A DNA stretch of 64,000 nucleotides from JBAXGW01 sp037139195 (GCA_037139195.1 JBAXGW010000004.1:1-64000), one strand, 5' to 3'; positions 33,860 to 43,645 are shown, numbered from the stretch's first letter. A program made the numbers and translations. The notes: generated from the letters alone by a model not told the origin.

Positions 33860-35463
33860 ATCATGGGTATAAAGATAATAAATTTACTGCCTTTTCCCAA
33901 CTCGCTAACAACAGATATTTGACCATGGTGTTTTTCTATAATAGACTTAACATAGCTAAGTCCTAAACCATAGCCTTTTACATCATGTAAATTGCCAGTT
34001 GGAACTCTATAAAATTTTTCAAATATTTTCTTTTGCGACGATTTACTCATTCCAATTCCATTATCTTCAACAATCACATAAAGTCCATCAAAATCGCTTT
34101 TAGTGGTTAATTTCACATAAGGATGATCGGCAGAATATTTTACGGCATTGTCTAGTAAATTAGAAACTACATTAGTGAAATGAACTCTATCCGCTTTAAT
34201 AATAGGATTTGTAGCGTCTTTGTGAACCTCTAAAACTCCATTTCTTTTTTCGATTTGTAGCTTTATCTTTTGTATTGTATAGTCAATAACTTCATTAACA
34301 TCAACCTCTACTGGTTTTAAGAACAACTCTCCTTTATCAATAATTGCAGTTTGAAGAACATTGTCAGTTAAAAGAACCAATCTTTTATTTTCGCCTTCAA
34401 TAATCTTAATATAGCTCATTAATAAATCATCCGATTTTTCAATATCAGGATCGTTTAAAGCCTCACAAGCAAGTGATATTGTAGACAAAGGTGTTTTTAT
34501 TTCATGAGTCATATTATTAATAAAGTCGTTTTTCATATTGGTAAGTTTTTTTTGCTTTATAAGCGTATGAACTGTAAAATAAAAAATGGCGACCACTATT
34601 GCTATTACCATTATTGATAGGATAAGAATTCCCCACATTTTATAAATTAAATAGCCATTTTTGTCAGGAAAATAAATTTTTAAATAATATGGACTCGACA
34701 ATATATCGTGAGGGAACAGCTTGTATTGATAGTTTGATTTTAATATTTCTTCGGAATATAGAGTATCGTCAGACATTACAATATGCTCATCTGCATAGTC
34801 TGTAATAGCAAATTTAAATGGAGTATTTAGTTCATTTTTGCTCATTTCATCATTGATAAGAGAATCGAGCTGTTTCACATTAATACGGTCTTTTATGCTT
34901 GTCTTTTTAACTTTTTTGGTCATTTCATTAAAGACATCTTTAACCATTCGAACTTTTTCAAGGTAGCTTTTTACATCTTTAATGCTTTTAAAGTCTTGTT
35001 TAATTAAATTTCCTTTAAGTTTATTTTTCTTTGAATTGATGTTAACTGTAGTAGAATTATTTGCTGAATCCTTATAAATATTATGTTCATTAGCTGAGTT
35101 TTTTTCGGTCTTTGTAGTATTGCTGGGTATCGATTTCTCATTATTATTATTCTCAACATCCTTTTGAGACATAACTGTTCCCATTATATCGTTTGTTTTA
35201 CTAAGCATTTTTTGTGCTTCTGCAGAGTCTACGTCAATAACAACAGCTCCCATAAACCCAAATGGAGAACCTCCCATTTGAGTCGCTAATTCAGCTTTTT
35301 CTAATTTATTTACTACTCCTGTAATTAAATCATTAACCTTATTTTCAAAACGTTCTTTTCTTAGTTCAATTGCATTTAAAACCCAAAACAGCTGAATTCC
35401 AACCAGAATAGTCAGAACCAGAGCCATTAACGATACAATTATATTTAACGTGTGTTTATTCAT
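33856..35463 (-). CDS. rprX: sensor histidine kinase (RprX-like)
   Basis: A 535-residue membrane histidine kinase. One transmembrane helix lies at about 8-28 and a second at about 272-295, with a periplasmic sensor region of around 240 residues between them that has an Asn/Lys/Ser-rich stretch. The HisKA box is NNMTHEIKTPLSTISLACEA, then come the N box (SNLLDNAVKYS), DNGIGMS and GYGLGLSYVKSI. It phosphorylates the response regulator encoded directly after it. Signal unknown; relatives have been tied to redox or stress responses. Confidence 0.9.
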   Translation of the reverse strand: MNKHTLNIIVSLMALVLTILVGIQLFWVLNAIELRKERFENKVNDLITGVVNKLEKAELATQMGGSPFGFMGAVVIDVDSAEAQKMLSKTNDIMGTVMSQKDVENNNNEKSIPSNTTKTEKNSANEHNIYKDSANNSTTVNINSKKNKLKGNLIKQDFKSIKDVKSYLEKVRMVKDVFNEMTKKVKKTSIKDRINVKQLDSLINDEMSKNELNTPFKFAITDYADEHIVMSDDTLYSEEILKSNYQYKLFPHDILSSPYYLKIYFPDKNGYLIYKMWGILILSIMVIAIVVAIFYFTVHTLIKQKKLTNMKNDFINNMTHEIKTPLSTISLACEALNDPDIEKSDDLLMSYIKIIEGENKRLVLLTDNVLQTAIIDKGELFLKPVEVDVNEVIDYTIQKIKLQIEKRNGVLEVHKDATNPIIKADRVHFTNVVSNLLDNAVKYSADHPYVKLTTKSDFDGLYVIVEDNGIGMSKSSQKKIFEKFYRVPTGNLHDVKGYGLGLSYVKSIIEKHHGQISVVSELGKGSKFIIFIPMI

Positions 35464-35474
35464 AGCAAATATAT

Positions 35475-36119
35475 TTACCCAATGACATAGACTAACATAT
35501 AATCATTGATTTTTAAATAGTTCATAGTAAAATCATGGATTTTTTCATCAAATCGAATACTCGCTTGAAACTCTCCACTGTGTTGACAAATAAATGGCTT
35601 GATTTTAATATCATCAATAAAATTAATCCCTTTTCTTCCATTTAGCTTGTATAGAGCTTCTTTCGCACACCAACAGATATGATAATATAAAATATTATTG
35701 TTTTCTGATGCTGAATTAATTTCATCCAAACTCAAAAATTTATGAATTACTTTCTCAATTTTAGGATTGATGAATTCTATGTCAATCCCTATTAATTTAC
35801 TCTTACTTAAAAGAACAGCAGCTTTATCTTTAGAATGTGAAATAGATACATGATAATTGCTTTTTACCAAGCTAGGCTTAGTATTTTCATCATATTTAAT
35901 TTCTAAAGGGATAGTTGGATTTTGTAATAAAGCACGTATCAAGGTGCGCACACTAAGCCATTGAATTTTTCGAGTGTCATTCTGAAACGAATTAAGCATT
36001 TGTAACTCAATAGGTTTCATCATCAATTGTTCCAAAAGTTCTTCCTTCCTTTCATCAATTTTCCAAATCCCTAATATGCTGGAATCATTATCAAATGAAC
36101 TTTCGAAAACTAAAGGCAT
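35475..36119 (-). CDS. 4'-phosphopantetheinyl transferase family protein
   Basis: A 214-residue Sfp-type enzyme that moves phosphopantetheine from coenzyme A to carrier proteins. The family motifs are HVSISHSKDKAAVLLS, GIDIEFINPKIEKV (Mg-binding Asp) and WCAKEALYKLNGRKGINF (Glu and Lys). The size agrees with the single-domain Sfp class. It lies 11 bases upstream of the histidine kinase on the same strand and may share its transcript, although the functions are unrelated. Its carrier protein is not in the window. Confidence 0.88.
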   Translation of the reverse strand: MPLVFESSFDNDSSILGIWKIDERKEELLEQLMMKPIELQMLNSFQNDTRKIQWLSVRTLIRALLQNPTIPLEIKYDENTKPSLVKSNYHVSISHSKDKAAVLLSKSKLIGIDIEFINPKIEKVIHKFLSLDEINSASENNNILYYHICWCAKEALYKLNGRKGINFIDDIKIKPFICQHSGEFQASIRFDEKIHDFTMNYLKINDYMLVYVIG

Positions 36120-36257
36120 AAATAAAATACAATTAACAAATAATACTAAATCATCTATTTATTTTAACAAAGATAATTAGTTTTAACATTTATTAGCAAA
36201 ATAATAGAAAAAAAACATTACAGTTGTTTTGAAAGAATTTATAAATAATTAATATCC

Positions 36258-36289
36258 TTTGTAATTTATTCTAAAATTAAGTATTTTTG
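36258..36289 (+). promoter_or_regulatory. promoter of ahcY
   Basis: TTTG at 36258-36261 and TATTTTTG at 36282-36289, separated by 20 bases, match the Bacteroidota consensus TTTG-N17-23-TAnnTTTG. The start codon lies 38 bases downstream. I saw no SAM- or SAH-riboswitch-like structure in the leader. Confidence 0.75.
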
Positions 36290-36327
36290 CATGCTTATAG
36301 AAAAAAATCTAAAACAAAACTTATAAA

Positions 36328-37755
36328 ATGGAAAATTTATCTTTAGAAGTATTAGCTGATTATAAAGTAAGAGACATCTCACTTGCAGAATTTGGCAGAA
36401 AAGAAATTGATATTGCAGAAAAAGAAATGCCAGGATTAATGGCTATTCGCAAAAAATATGCTACTTCAAAACCACTACAAGGCGTTAGAGTTTCTGGCTC
36501 TCTACACATGACAATTCAAACTGCAGTTCTTATTGAAACTTTAGCTGAACTTGGAGCTAATGTTAGATGGGCAAGTTGTAATATCTTCTCAACTCAAGAC
36601 CATGCTGCTGCTGCTATTGCTGCTGCAGGAATTCCTGTATTTGCTTGGAAAGGCGAAACTTTAGAAGAATATTGGTGGTGTACATATCAAGCATTATCTT
36701 TCCCTGGCGGATTTGGGCCACAACTTATTGTTGACGATGGTTGCGATGCTTCTTTAGTTATACACAAAGGATTTGCTATAGAAAATGACAAATCATTATT
36801 AAACGTTGAAGCTACAAGCCACGAAGAAGCTGTAATCTATCAACTTTTAAAAGACGTTCTTGCTTATGACAATCAAAAATGGCATAATATTGTTAAAGAA
36901 TGGAAAGGCGTTTCGGAAGAAACTACAACTGGAGTTCACCGTTTATACCAAATGTTAGAGCGTGGCGAATTATTAGTTCCTGCTATCAATGTTAACGACT
37001 CTGTTACAAAATCAAAATTCGATAACCTTTACGGTTGCCGCGAATCATTGGCTGACGGTATTAAACGTGCTACTGACGTTATGATTGCTGGTAAAGTTGT
37101 GGTTGTTTGTGGTTATGGTGATGTTGGTAAAGGCTGTGCACACTCTATGAAATCTTATGGTGCTAGAGTAATAGTTACTGAAATTGACCCAATTTGTGCT
37201 TTACAAGCAGCAATGGAAGGTTTCGAAGTAACAACGGTAGAAGATGCTTTAGCTGAAGCAAATATCTTTGTTACAACTACTGGAAATAAAAATGTTATTA
37301 CAATTGAGCACATGGCAAATATGAAAGACCAAGCTATCATTTGTAATATTGGACATTTTGATAATGAAATTCAAGTTGATAAATTAGAAAACTATACTGG
37401 TGTTAAAAAATTAAATATCAAACCTCAAGTTGATAAATATACATTCCCAACAGGAAACTCTATTTTCTTATTAGCTGAAGGTCGTTTGGTTAACTTAGGC
37501 TGTGCAACTGGTCATCCATCATTTGTAATGAGTAATTCATTCTCAAATCAAACTTTAGCTCAAATTGACCTTTGGAAAAACAAAGATAAATACGCAATTG
37601 GAGTTTACATGCTTCCTAAAGAATTAGACGAAGAAGTTGCTCGTTTGCACCTTGAGCAAATTGGTGTTAAATTGACTATTCTTTCTAAAGAACAAGCTGA
37701 TTATATTGGTGTTAAGGTTGAAGGCCCTTATAAAGCTAATCATTACAGATACTAA
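36328..37755 (+). CDS. ahcY: adenosylhomocysteinase
   Basis: A 475-residue enzyme that hydrolyses S-adenosylhomocysteine to adenosine and homocysteine, keeping methylation reactions running. Visible signatures are SGSLHMTIQTAVLIETL, NIFSTQDHAAAAIAAA, the NAD-binding Rossmann loop VVVCGYGDVGKGCA, and the C-terminal GVKVEGPYKANHYRY with the conserved Lys-x-x-x-Tyr-Arg-Tyr end. Length matches the longer bacterial form with the approximately 40-residue insert. Single gene with its own promoter and hairpin terminator. Confidence 0.97.
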   Translation: MENLSLEVLADYKVRDISLAEFGRKEIDIAEKEMPGLMAIRKKYATSKPLQGVRVSGSLHMTIQTAVLIETLAELGANVRWASCNIFSTQDHAAAAIAAAGIPVFAWKGETLEEYWWCTYQALSFPGGFGPQLIVDDGCDASLVIHKGFAIENDKSLLNVEATSHEEAVIYQLLKDVLAYDNQKWHNIVKEWKGVSEETTTGVHRLYQMLERGELLVPAINVNDSVTKSKFDNLYGCRESLADGIKRATDVMIAGKVVVVCGYGDVGKGCAHSMKSYGARVIVTEIDPICALQAAMEGFEVTTVEDALAEANIFVTTTGNKNVITIEHMANMKDQAIICNIGHFDNEIQVDKLENYTGVKKLNIKPQVDKYTFPTGNSIFLLAEGRLVNLGCATGHPSFVMSNSFSNQTLAQIDLWKNKDKYAIGVYMLPKELDEEVARLHLEQIGVKLTILSKEQADYIGVKVEGPYKANHYRY

Positions 37756-37763
37756 GTTACTAC

Positions 37764-37809
37764 TCTTCAACAACGCTCAGATTGACTGTCAGACAGAGCG
37801 TTGTTGAAG
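37764..37809 (+). terminator. hairpin downstream of ahcY
   Basis: CTTCAACAACGCTC (37764-37777) pairs perfectly with GAGCGTTGTTGAAG (37796-37809). There is no strong T run after it, so it may stabilise the 3' end or end transcription weakly. Confidence 0.6.
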
Positions 37810-37845
37810 TATTATTTCGTTTTTAATAAATAAAAATTATTTAAT

Positions 37846-38211
37846 ATGAATTTTGAAATACAAGGAACCGTAGTACATCTTTTGCCTGAACAAACTGGAA
37901 CAGGAAAAAATGGTGCTTGGATAAAGAAAGATTTCGTTATTGAAACGGTAGAACAACAATTCAATAAAAAGATAAGCTTTAGTGCCTGGGGCGACAAAGC
38001 TGAGCAAGTTAAGACTTTAAATGTTGGCGAAAACGTAAAAGTTTTTTTCAATATTGAATCAAGAGAATTCAATAACAAATGGTATACTGACCTTAGAATT
38101 TGGAAATTAGAAAAACTATCGGGAGCAGTAGCTTTTGAAGCTCCAGTTAATAATTTAACGGAAGCTGATTTTAATACTCCAGCTAGCGAAGCAGACGATT
38201 TGCCATTTTAA
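37846..38211 (+). CDS. DUF3127 (OB-fold-like) protein
   Basis: A 121-residue protein of the DUF3127 family, common in Bacteroidota. The domain spans residues 1-90: IQGTVVHLLPEQTG, KKDFVIETVEQQFN and the typical SRE-x-NNKWYTDLRIW. The strand pattern resembles an OB fold such as a single-strand DNA-binding protein, and the acidic C-terminal end (ADDLPF) is strikingly like the SSB tail DDDIPF used for protein partners. This points to a single-strand nucleic acid or repair role, which is inference. It follows ahcY by 90 bases and ends in its own terminator. Confidence 0.82.
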   Translation: MNFEIQGTVVHLLPEQTGTGKNGAWIKKDFVIETVEQQFNKKISFSAWGDKAEQVKTLNVGENVKVFFNIESREFNNKWYTDLRIWKLEKLSGAVAFEAPVNNLTEADFNTPASEADDLPF

Positions 38212-38255
38212 AGAATAAAAATTATACGGTTGCCAAAACCTTATTATTAAATACA

Positions 38256-38285
38256 AAAACCTTCGATCATTTCGAAGGTTTTTTG
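38256..38285 (+). terminator. rho-independent terminator
   Basis: AAAAACCTTCGA (38256-38267) pairs with TCGAAGGTTTTTTG (38272-38285), so it can act on both strands, between the DUF3127 gene and the convergent cysS. Confidence 0.85.
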
Positions 38286-38348
38286 TGTTTAACAACTTAT
38301 AAATTAAATAATTTTTCCTAAAAAGAAGTAATTTCTAAAAAAGTTATT

Positions 38349-39818
38349 CTAACTGATTTCCCAACTAGTTCCTTCTTTCGAATCTTTCAACTGAATACCC
38401 AATTCTGTTAAAGCATTTCTAATTTTATCAGATGTTGCAAAATCTTTGTTTTGTTTTGCATTAGTTCTTACATCAACTACCATTTGCATTAATCCGTCAA
38501 TCAAGGCTTGATTATCGCCTGATAATTCAGGTTTTATACCTAAAATATCGAGCAAAAACAATTGGAATGTATCTTTTAGAATTACAATTTCTTCTTCCGA
38601 TAGATTTTCCTTTTTATCATTAACCAAATTAATTATTCTTGAAGCTTCAAAAAGGTTTGCTATTACCATCGGACTGTTGAAGTCATCATTCATGGCATTG
38701 TAACATTCTTCTTTTATTTTTGAGACGTCCAAAGTACATTTTCCACTTGCCTTCAATTTATTTAACGTATCTAGCGAAGTCAATAGTTTCTTCAATCCTT
38801 TCTCTGCAGCTTGTAAGGCTTCATTAGAAAAATCGAGCGTGCTTCTGTATTGTGCTTGAAGTATAAAGAAACGAATAACCATTGGGCTGTATGCTCTTTC
38901 TAGTGAAGCATGTTTGCCTGTGAAAAATTCATTTAAAGTAATGAAGTTTCCTAGTGATTTACCCATCTTCTGGCCGTTGATGGTAATCATATTATTATGT
39001 AACCAATAGCGAACCGCATCTTTTTTATGGGCAGCAACCGATTGAGCTATCTCGCATTCGTGATGTGGAAATAATAAATCCATTCCACCGCCGTGTATAT
39101 CAAATGTTTCGCCCAAATATTTAGTGCTCATTGCCGTACATTCTAAATGCCAACCTGGGAAACCATCGCTCCATGGCGAAGGCCAACGCATGATGTGTTC
39201 GGGTGAAGCTTTTTTCCATATAGCAAAATCTAAACCACTTTTTTTCTCTTCCTGACCGTCAAGTGTGCGAGTATTTGAAAGCAAATCATCAATATTTCTG
39301 CCTGAAAGTTTTCCGTAGTTATGTTCTTTGTTATATTTTTCTACATCAAAATAAACCGAACCATTAGCTTCATAGGCAAAACCAGAATCTAAAATTTGCT
39401 TAACCAATTCTATTTGCTCAATTATATGACCCGATGCTTTTGGCTCAATACTTGGACGAAGTACATTAAGCGAATCCATGTTTGAATGATAGCGGTCGGT
39501 ATAATATTGAGCAATTTCCATTGGCTCAAGTTGTTCTAATTTAGCTTTTTTAGCAATTTTATCTTCACCAGCATCAGCGTCATTCTCCAAATGACCAACG
39601 TCTGTAATGTTTCTAACGTATCTCACTTTATATCCAAGATGTTTCAGGTACCTGAAAACCAAATCAAAAGTAATTGCAGGGCGTGCATGACCAAGATGAC
39701 CATCGCCATAAACTGTTGGGCCGCAAACATACATTCCAACAAAAGGAGAATTGGGGGCTACGAAAAGTTCTTTCTTTCGAGAAAGTGTATTATAAACCGT
39801 TAATTTTTGTTCTGACAT
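38349..39818 (-). CDS. cysS: cysteinyl-tRNA synthetase
   Basis: A 489-residue class I synthetase that charges tRNA-Cys. The zinc site and HIGH-like signature are CGPTVYGDGHLGHA; the KMSKS-like loop is GQKMGKSLGNF; HECEIAQ and WHLECTAMS supply further zinc ligands and the cysteine pocket. A DALR-type helical anticodon domain ends the protein. It is a single minus-strand gene that diverges from the threonine dehydrogenase gene. Confidence 0.97.
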   Translation of the reverse strand: MSEQKLTVYNTLSRKKELFVAPNSPFVGMYVCGPTVYGDGHLGHARPAITFDLVFRYLKHLGYKVRYVRNITDVGHLENDADAGEDKIAKKAKLEQLEPMEIAQYYTDRYHSNMDSLNVLRPSIEPKASGHIIEQIELVKQILDSGFAYEANGSVYFDVEKYNKEHNYGKLSGRNIDDLLSNTRTLDGQEEKKSGLDFAIWKKASPEHIMRWPSPWSDGFPGWHLECTAMSTKYLGETFDIHGGGMDLLFPHHECEIAQSVAAHKKDAVRYWLHNNMITINGQKMGKSLGNFITLNEFFTGKHASLERAYSPMVIRFFILQAQYRSTLDFSNEALQAAEKGLKKLLTSLDTLNKLKASGKCTLDVSKIKEECYNAMNDDFNSPMVIANLFEASRIINLVNDKKENLSEEEIVILKDTFQLFLLDILGIKPELSGDNQALIDGLMQMVVDVRTNAKQNKDFATSDKIRNALTELGIQLKDSKEGTSWEIS

Positions 39819-40189
39819 GATATTTTATATTGTATGATAATACAAAATTAAGATTTTTGTTTGTATTTTGTTCTTTATTCTCCAATAAATTCTTGTTACT
39901 TTCAATACTTCGATTCACACTCAGCACATTTCTTTATGTACTTTGCAAACTGTTTCACATCAAGAAAAGCTAAGAAAATGTAATGTGAGCAAAAAAATCT
40001 TCCGAATAACTTCTGAATTACCTTCGGTGAGGGCTTCGCCGTTCTGAATTCTGGCTTCAGATTTCTTTTCTTAACTAAATTGATTTATCAAAAAAAAACG
40101 AAAAAACTTAATCGAAAATTCCACTTTTAAATGAAATTTTATACATTTACACTCTTATTGATACAGAAAATTTAATTAGCAATAAAATT
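39819..40189. other. 371-base intergenic region with dispersed repeat
   Basis: No gene is visible. TGAGGGCTTCGCCGTTC at 40028-40044 is the exact inverse of a 17-mer in palindromic element copy 3 (13576-13592), and it lies among short AATTCTGGCTTCAGA-like repeats. The region should hold promoters for both divergent genes. The right 100 bases are plain AT-rich sequence. Confidence 0.6.
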
Positions 40190-41137
40190 ATGGAAAAAAT
40201 ACTTGTAATAGGATGCGCTGGTCAGATTGGATCAGAATTAACAATGAAGCTTCGCGAGATTTATGGTAATAATAATGTAGTTGCAACCGATATTAAAAAT
40301 GCACCACAAGATATTATGGAAAGTGGTCCGTTCGAAATATTAGATGTAATGAGTGTTCATGCATTATATGGCGTTGTTTCTCGTCATGGCATTACTCAAA
40401 TTTATCATTTAGCAGCTATCCTTTCAGGAAATGCTGAAAAACGCCCTTTGCCATCATGGGATATCAATATGTTGAGTTTATTCAATGTATTAGAACTATG
40501 CCGTGAGATGAAAATTAAACGTTTGTTCTGGCCTAGCTCAATTGCTGTTTTCGGACCAACTACTCCAAGAACAAATACACCACAGCTTTGCACTATGGAA
40601 CCTAATACCGTTTACGGAATTAGCAAACAAGCTGGCGAAAGATGGATTGAATATTATTTCAACAAATATGGCGTTGACACAAGAAGCGTACGTTACCCTG
40701 GTTTAATCAGTTATAAAACTGAAGCTGGTGGCGGAACAACAGATTACGCAGTAGAAATATATTACGAAGCAATTCGTCAAAAGAAATACGAATGTTTCTT
40801 ATCAGAAAACACAGGTTTACCAATGATGTTCATGGATGATGCAATCAACGGCACCATAAAATTAATGGAAACCGACGTTAACAAGCTTTCTTTACACAAT
40901 AGTTACAATATGGCTGGTATTAGCTTCGACCCAAAAACCATTGCTGCATCTATTAAAAAATTCATTCCTGAGTTTACTATTTCTTACAAACCAGATTTCC
41001 GTCAGGCAATTGCTGACTCATGGCCAATGAGCATTGATGAAACAGTAGCAAGAAATGATTGGGGCTTAACTTGCGAATATGATTTAGATAAAATGACAGA
41101 ACTTATGCTTAGAGAAGTAGGTAAGAAGTTAAAATAA
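40190..41137 (+). CDS. tdh: SDR-type L-threonine 3-dehydrogenase
   Basis: A 315-residue extended short-chain dehydrogenase. The NAD-binding Gly motif is VIGCAGQIGSEL at residues 5-16, the catalytic Tyr-x-x-x-Lys is YGISKQ at about 143-148, and the family marker FWPSSIAVFGP precedes it. The segment RSVRYPGLISY and GGGTTDYAVEIY are those of UDP-galactose-epimerase-like L-threonine dehydrogenases, which convert L-threonine to 2-amino-3-oxobutyrate. The usual partner, glycine C-acetyltransferase, is not adjacent. A general epimerase function cannot be fully ruled out. Confidence 0.85.
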   Translation: MEKILVIGCAGQIGSELTMKLREIYGNNNVVATDIKNAPQDIMESGPFEILDVMSVHALYGVVSRHGITQIYHLAAILSGNAEKRPLPSWDINMLSLFNVLELCREMKIKRLFWPSSIAVFGPTTPRTNTPQLCTMEPNTVYGISKQAGERWIEYYFNKYGVDTRSVRYPGLISYKTEAGGGTTDYAVEIYYEAIRQKKYECFLSENTGLPMMFMDDAINGTIKLMETDVNKLSLHNSYNMAGISFDPKTIAASIKKFIPEFTISYKPDFRQAIADSWPMSIDETVARNDWGLTCEYDLDKMTELMLREVGKKLK

Positions 41138-41158
41138 AAATTTTCAAAATATTTACAG

Positions 41159-41189
41159 ATAACCCACGAAATAATTTTTAGTGGGTTAT
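41159..41189. terminator. bidirectional terminator
   Basis: ATAACCCAC (41159-41167) pairs with GTGGGTTAT (41181-41189), with T-rich sequence on the downstream side of each strand. It lies between the converging dehydrogenase and helicase genes. Confidence 0.8.
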
Positions 41190-41194
41190 TTTAT

Positions 41195-42337
41195 TTAAAA
41201 GCCTTTCAAATTAAAATCCTTACTAGAAATTAATTCAACTTGTTTTTTCATTTTTTTCTGTATCACTTCAAAATGGTGTTGCTCATCTGGGCATACCAAA
41301 GAAATAGCTTCACCCGGTGATTCGGCTCTGCCTGTTCTGCCAATTCTATGGATATAATCTTTTGGTGAACGCGGCAATTCATAATTAATAACAAACGGTA
41401 AAAAAGGAATATCAATGCCTCTCGACATAATATCGGTTGCCACTAAAACTCTTAATTTGCCTGATTTAAATTCTTTCAAGGCTTTGGCTCTCGAACCTTG
41501 CGTTTTTTTTCCATGTAAACCTTTTGCAATAATACCGTTTGACTTCAACTTACTTACAACATTGTCTACTCTTTGAGCCGAAGATACAAACACCAATACT
41601 TGTTGCATATTTTGCTGCTTAATTAAATAACGCAAAAGCGGTCCTTTTCTTTCTTCGTCAACAGAGTATGCTATTTGAGTAATTAAATCAATATCTAAAG
41701 CTTCTTCTTTTATCTCAATTACTAAAGGATTATGGAGGATAATTTCTGAAATTTCGCTTATTTCTTTTGCAAGAGTCGCAGAAAATAGAAGATTCTGTCT
41801 TTTTGTTGGTAATAATCTGAATATCTCTGAAATTTCATCATGAAATCCCATATTAAGCATTTTATCCGCCTCATCTAATACTAAAACTCCTACATCCGAA
41901 AGGTGAACAGCATTTGACGAAATTAAATCTAATAAACGACCTGGTGTAGCTACTAAAATATCAACACCTCGCATGTGTATCATTTGAGGATTGATAGATA
42001 CACCACCATACACCGCCATTGTTTTAATTCGCTCTGGTAATTTTTCTCCAAATAATTTAAATTCATCGCCTACCTGTATGGCAAGTTCTCTGGTAGGAAC
42101 CAAAACAAGTACCTGAACATGTCGATTTGCATTTACAGGTCGTTGCTGAAGCAACTGTAAAATAGGCAAAACAAAAGCAGCCGTTTTTCCAGTGCCAGTT
42201 TGTGAAATGCCAAGAATATCTTTTCCTTCTAAAATTGCAGGAATTGCCTGTTGTTGGATTAGATATGAATGTATGTATTGTTGTTCGGCCAGTGCCTTCA
42301 CTAAAAGTGCCGACAAACCTAGTGATGAAAAAGGCAT
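41195..42337 (-). CDS. rhlE: DEAD-box RNA helicase (RhlE-like)
   Basis: A 380-residue ATP-dependent RNA helicase. Motifs in order: Q motif QQQAIPAILEGKD, Walker A SQTGTGKTAAF, PTRELA, VATPGRLLD, DEAD in LVLDEADKML, SATLA, ATDIMSRGID and HRIGRTGRAES. The C-terminal tail is short, as in compact RhlE forms used in ribosome assembly or mRNA turnover. Single gene. Confidence 0.93.
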   Translation of the reverse strand: MPFSSLGLSALLVKALAEQQYIHSYLIQQQAIPAILEGKDILGISQTGTGKTAAFVLPILQLLQQRPVNANRHVQVLVLVPTRELAIQVGDEFKLFGEKLPERIKTMAVYGGVSINPQMIHMRGVDILVATPGRLLDLISSNAVHLSDVGVLVLDEADKMLNMGFHDEISEIFRLLPTKRQNLLFSATLAKEISEISEIILHNPLVIEIKEEALDIDLITQIAYSVDEERKGPLLRYLIKQQNMQQVLVFVSSAQRVDNVVSKLKSNGIIAKGLHGKKTQGSRAKALKEFKSGKLRVLVATDIMSRGIDIPFLPFVINYELPRSPKDYIHRIGRTGRAESPGEAISLVCPDEQHHFEVIQKKMKKQVELISSKDFNLKGF

Positions 42338-42569
42338 AATTTTTTTATGATAAAAATAAGAATTGTTTTGTTGTTCGTTATGTATTGCAAATATACGGTA
42401 TAAATTAAATCCAGCGAAAAATATAATTAAAGGCGCTCTATTGAGTTGGTTTTGATTAAATCCAGAGCATAGAACAAATTGAGGCAGTAGATAAATTTGC
42501 CTTACTAGCTTATTTTATTGTTATTAGCAGAGTATTATAAAAAAACAGGGAACAGGCAATCTAAATTCT

Positions 42570-43157
42570 TTATTCTAAAATCTTTACAATTTCTCCAAAA
42601 TCTTTTTCATTCCCAACAAAGTCAATTGTATTTATATCAAGAATTATTATTTTAGGGCTTTTTTGTGCTTTCAGAAATTGAATATATTGATTTTGCAATG
42701 ATTCTAGGTAGCTATCTTTTATATTCTGTTCGTATTCTCTGCCTCTTGTTTTTATGTTTTTTTGCAATCTATTAACATCTAAATACAAATAAATAATTAA
42801 ATCAGGAGCAGCAATTTGAGAATCAAGTATTTTAAATGTTTTTTCAAACAATTGATATTCATCTGTGTCTAAATTGTTTTTTGCAAATATGAGTGTTTTC
42901 GAGAAAAAATAATCGGAAATAGTTATCTGATTGGTCTTTTGCTTCATTTTTAACTGATCGTATCGTTCAATTAAAAACGATATTTCTAGAGGGAAAGCGT
43001 ATTGCTTGGGATTTATGTAAAATTTTGGCAAAAATGGATTATCAGAAAACTCTTCTAAAATCAAATTTGCATTTAATGTTTTTGCTAATTTTGTGGCAAG
43101 AGTGGTTTTTCCAGCTCCTATATTGCCTTCTATTGCTATGTTTTTATAAAATGTCAT
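42570..43157 (-). CDS. deoxynucleoside kinase
   Basis: A protein of about 195 residues with P-loop IEGNIGAGKTTLA near its N-terminus, the DRY-like ERYDQLK segment, and the lid region KTRGREYEQNI with Arg residues, all typical of the deoxyadenosine/deoxyguanosine kinase family. It salvages deoxynucleosides. A start at 43178 is possible, but the ATG at 43157 (MTFYKNIAIEG) lies just two bases after the folK stop, which suggests coupled translation. Substrate preference is not readable. Confidence 0.88.
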   Translation of the reverse strand: MTFYKNIAIEGNIGAGKTTLATKLAKTLNANLILEEFSDNPFLPKFYINPKQYAFPLEISFLIERYDQLKMKQKTNQITISDYFFSKTLIFAKNNLDTDEYQLFEKTFKILDSQIAAPDLIIYLYLDVNRLQKNIKTRGREYEQNIKDSYLESLQNQYIQFLKAQKSPKIIILDINTIDFVGNEKDFGEIVKILE

Positions 43158-43159
43158 AT

Positions 43160-43645
43160 TTATATATCTACTTTGCAAAGCTCTCCATTGTCAGAAGTAT
43201 CTAAAAGCATCTGTTTTACTGTTTTATTTAATAAGGGATGAACAAAATCACTTGCTATTTCATTTAAAGGAACAAGTACAAATTTTCTGTCTTGAATCAG
43301 CGGGTGTGGTATCACCAAATGTTCCGATTCATAAACCAAATCATTATAAAACAAAATATCAATATCAATTGTTCTAGCGTCCCATTTGTTAATTCGATTT
43401 CTTCCTAGTGATTCTTCAATTTTAAGAATTTCGGCAATTAATAATAATTGATTTAGTTTTGTTTCTACAATTATACATTGATTAAAATAATTTTCTTGGT
43501 TTTCTACTCCCCAAGGTTCGGTTTCGTATATATTAGAAAGGCTTATAACTATGCCAATATTCGATTCAATAGATTTAATAGCACTTTGAAGATATTTAAT
43601 ACGGTCTTCGATATTGCTTCCAAGAGATAAAATTACTTTTGCCAC
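43160..43645 (-). CDS. folK: 2-amino-4-hydroxy-6-hydroxymethyldihydropteridine diphosphokinase
   Basis: A 161-residue folate-pathway enzyme that transfers pyrophosphate to hydroxymethyldihydropterin. Characteristic segments are LSLGSNIEDRIKYL, YETEPWGVENQENYFNQ and the signature RNRINKWDARTIDIDILFY with the two metal-binding Asp residues, then VIPHPLIQDRKFVLVPL. It leads the two-gene unit with the deoxynucleoside kinase and is divergent from sppA. Confidence 0.95.
   Translation of the reverse strand: MAKVILSLGSNIEDRIKYLQSAIKSIESNIGIVISLSNIYETEPWGVENQENYFNQCIIVETKLNQLLLIAEILKIEESLGRNRINKWDARTIDIDILFYNDLVYESEHLVIPHPLIQDRKFVLVPLNEIASDFVHPLLNKTVKQMLLDTSDNGELCKVDI

Noticed and set aside
36120..36327. 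SAM or SAH riboswitch ahead of ahcY
   Set aside because: I looked for the conserved helices and saw only AT-rich sequence with a simple promoter.
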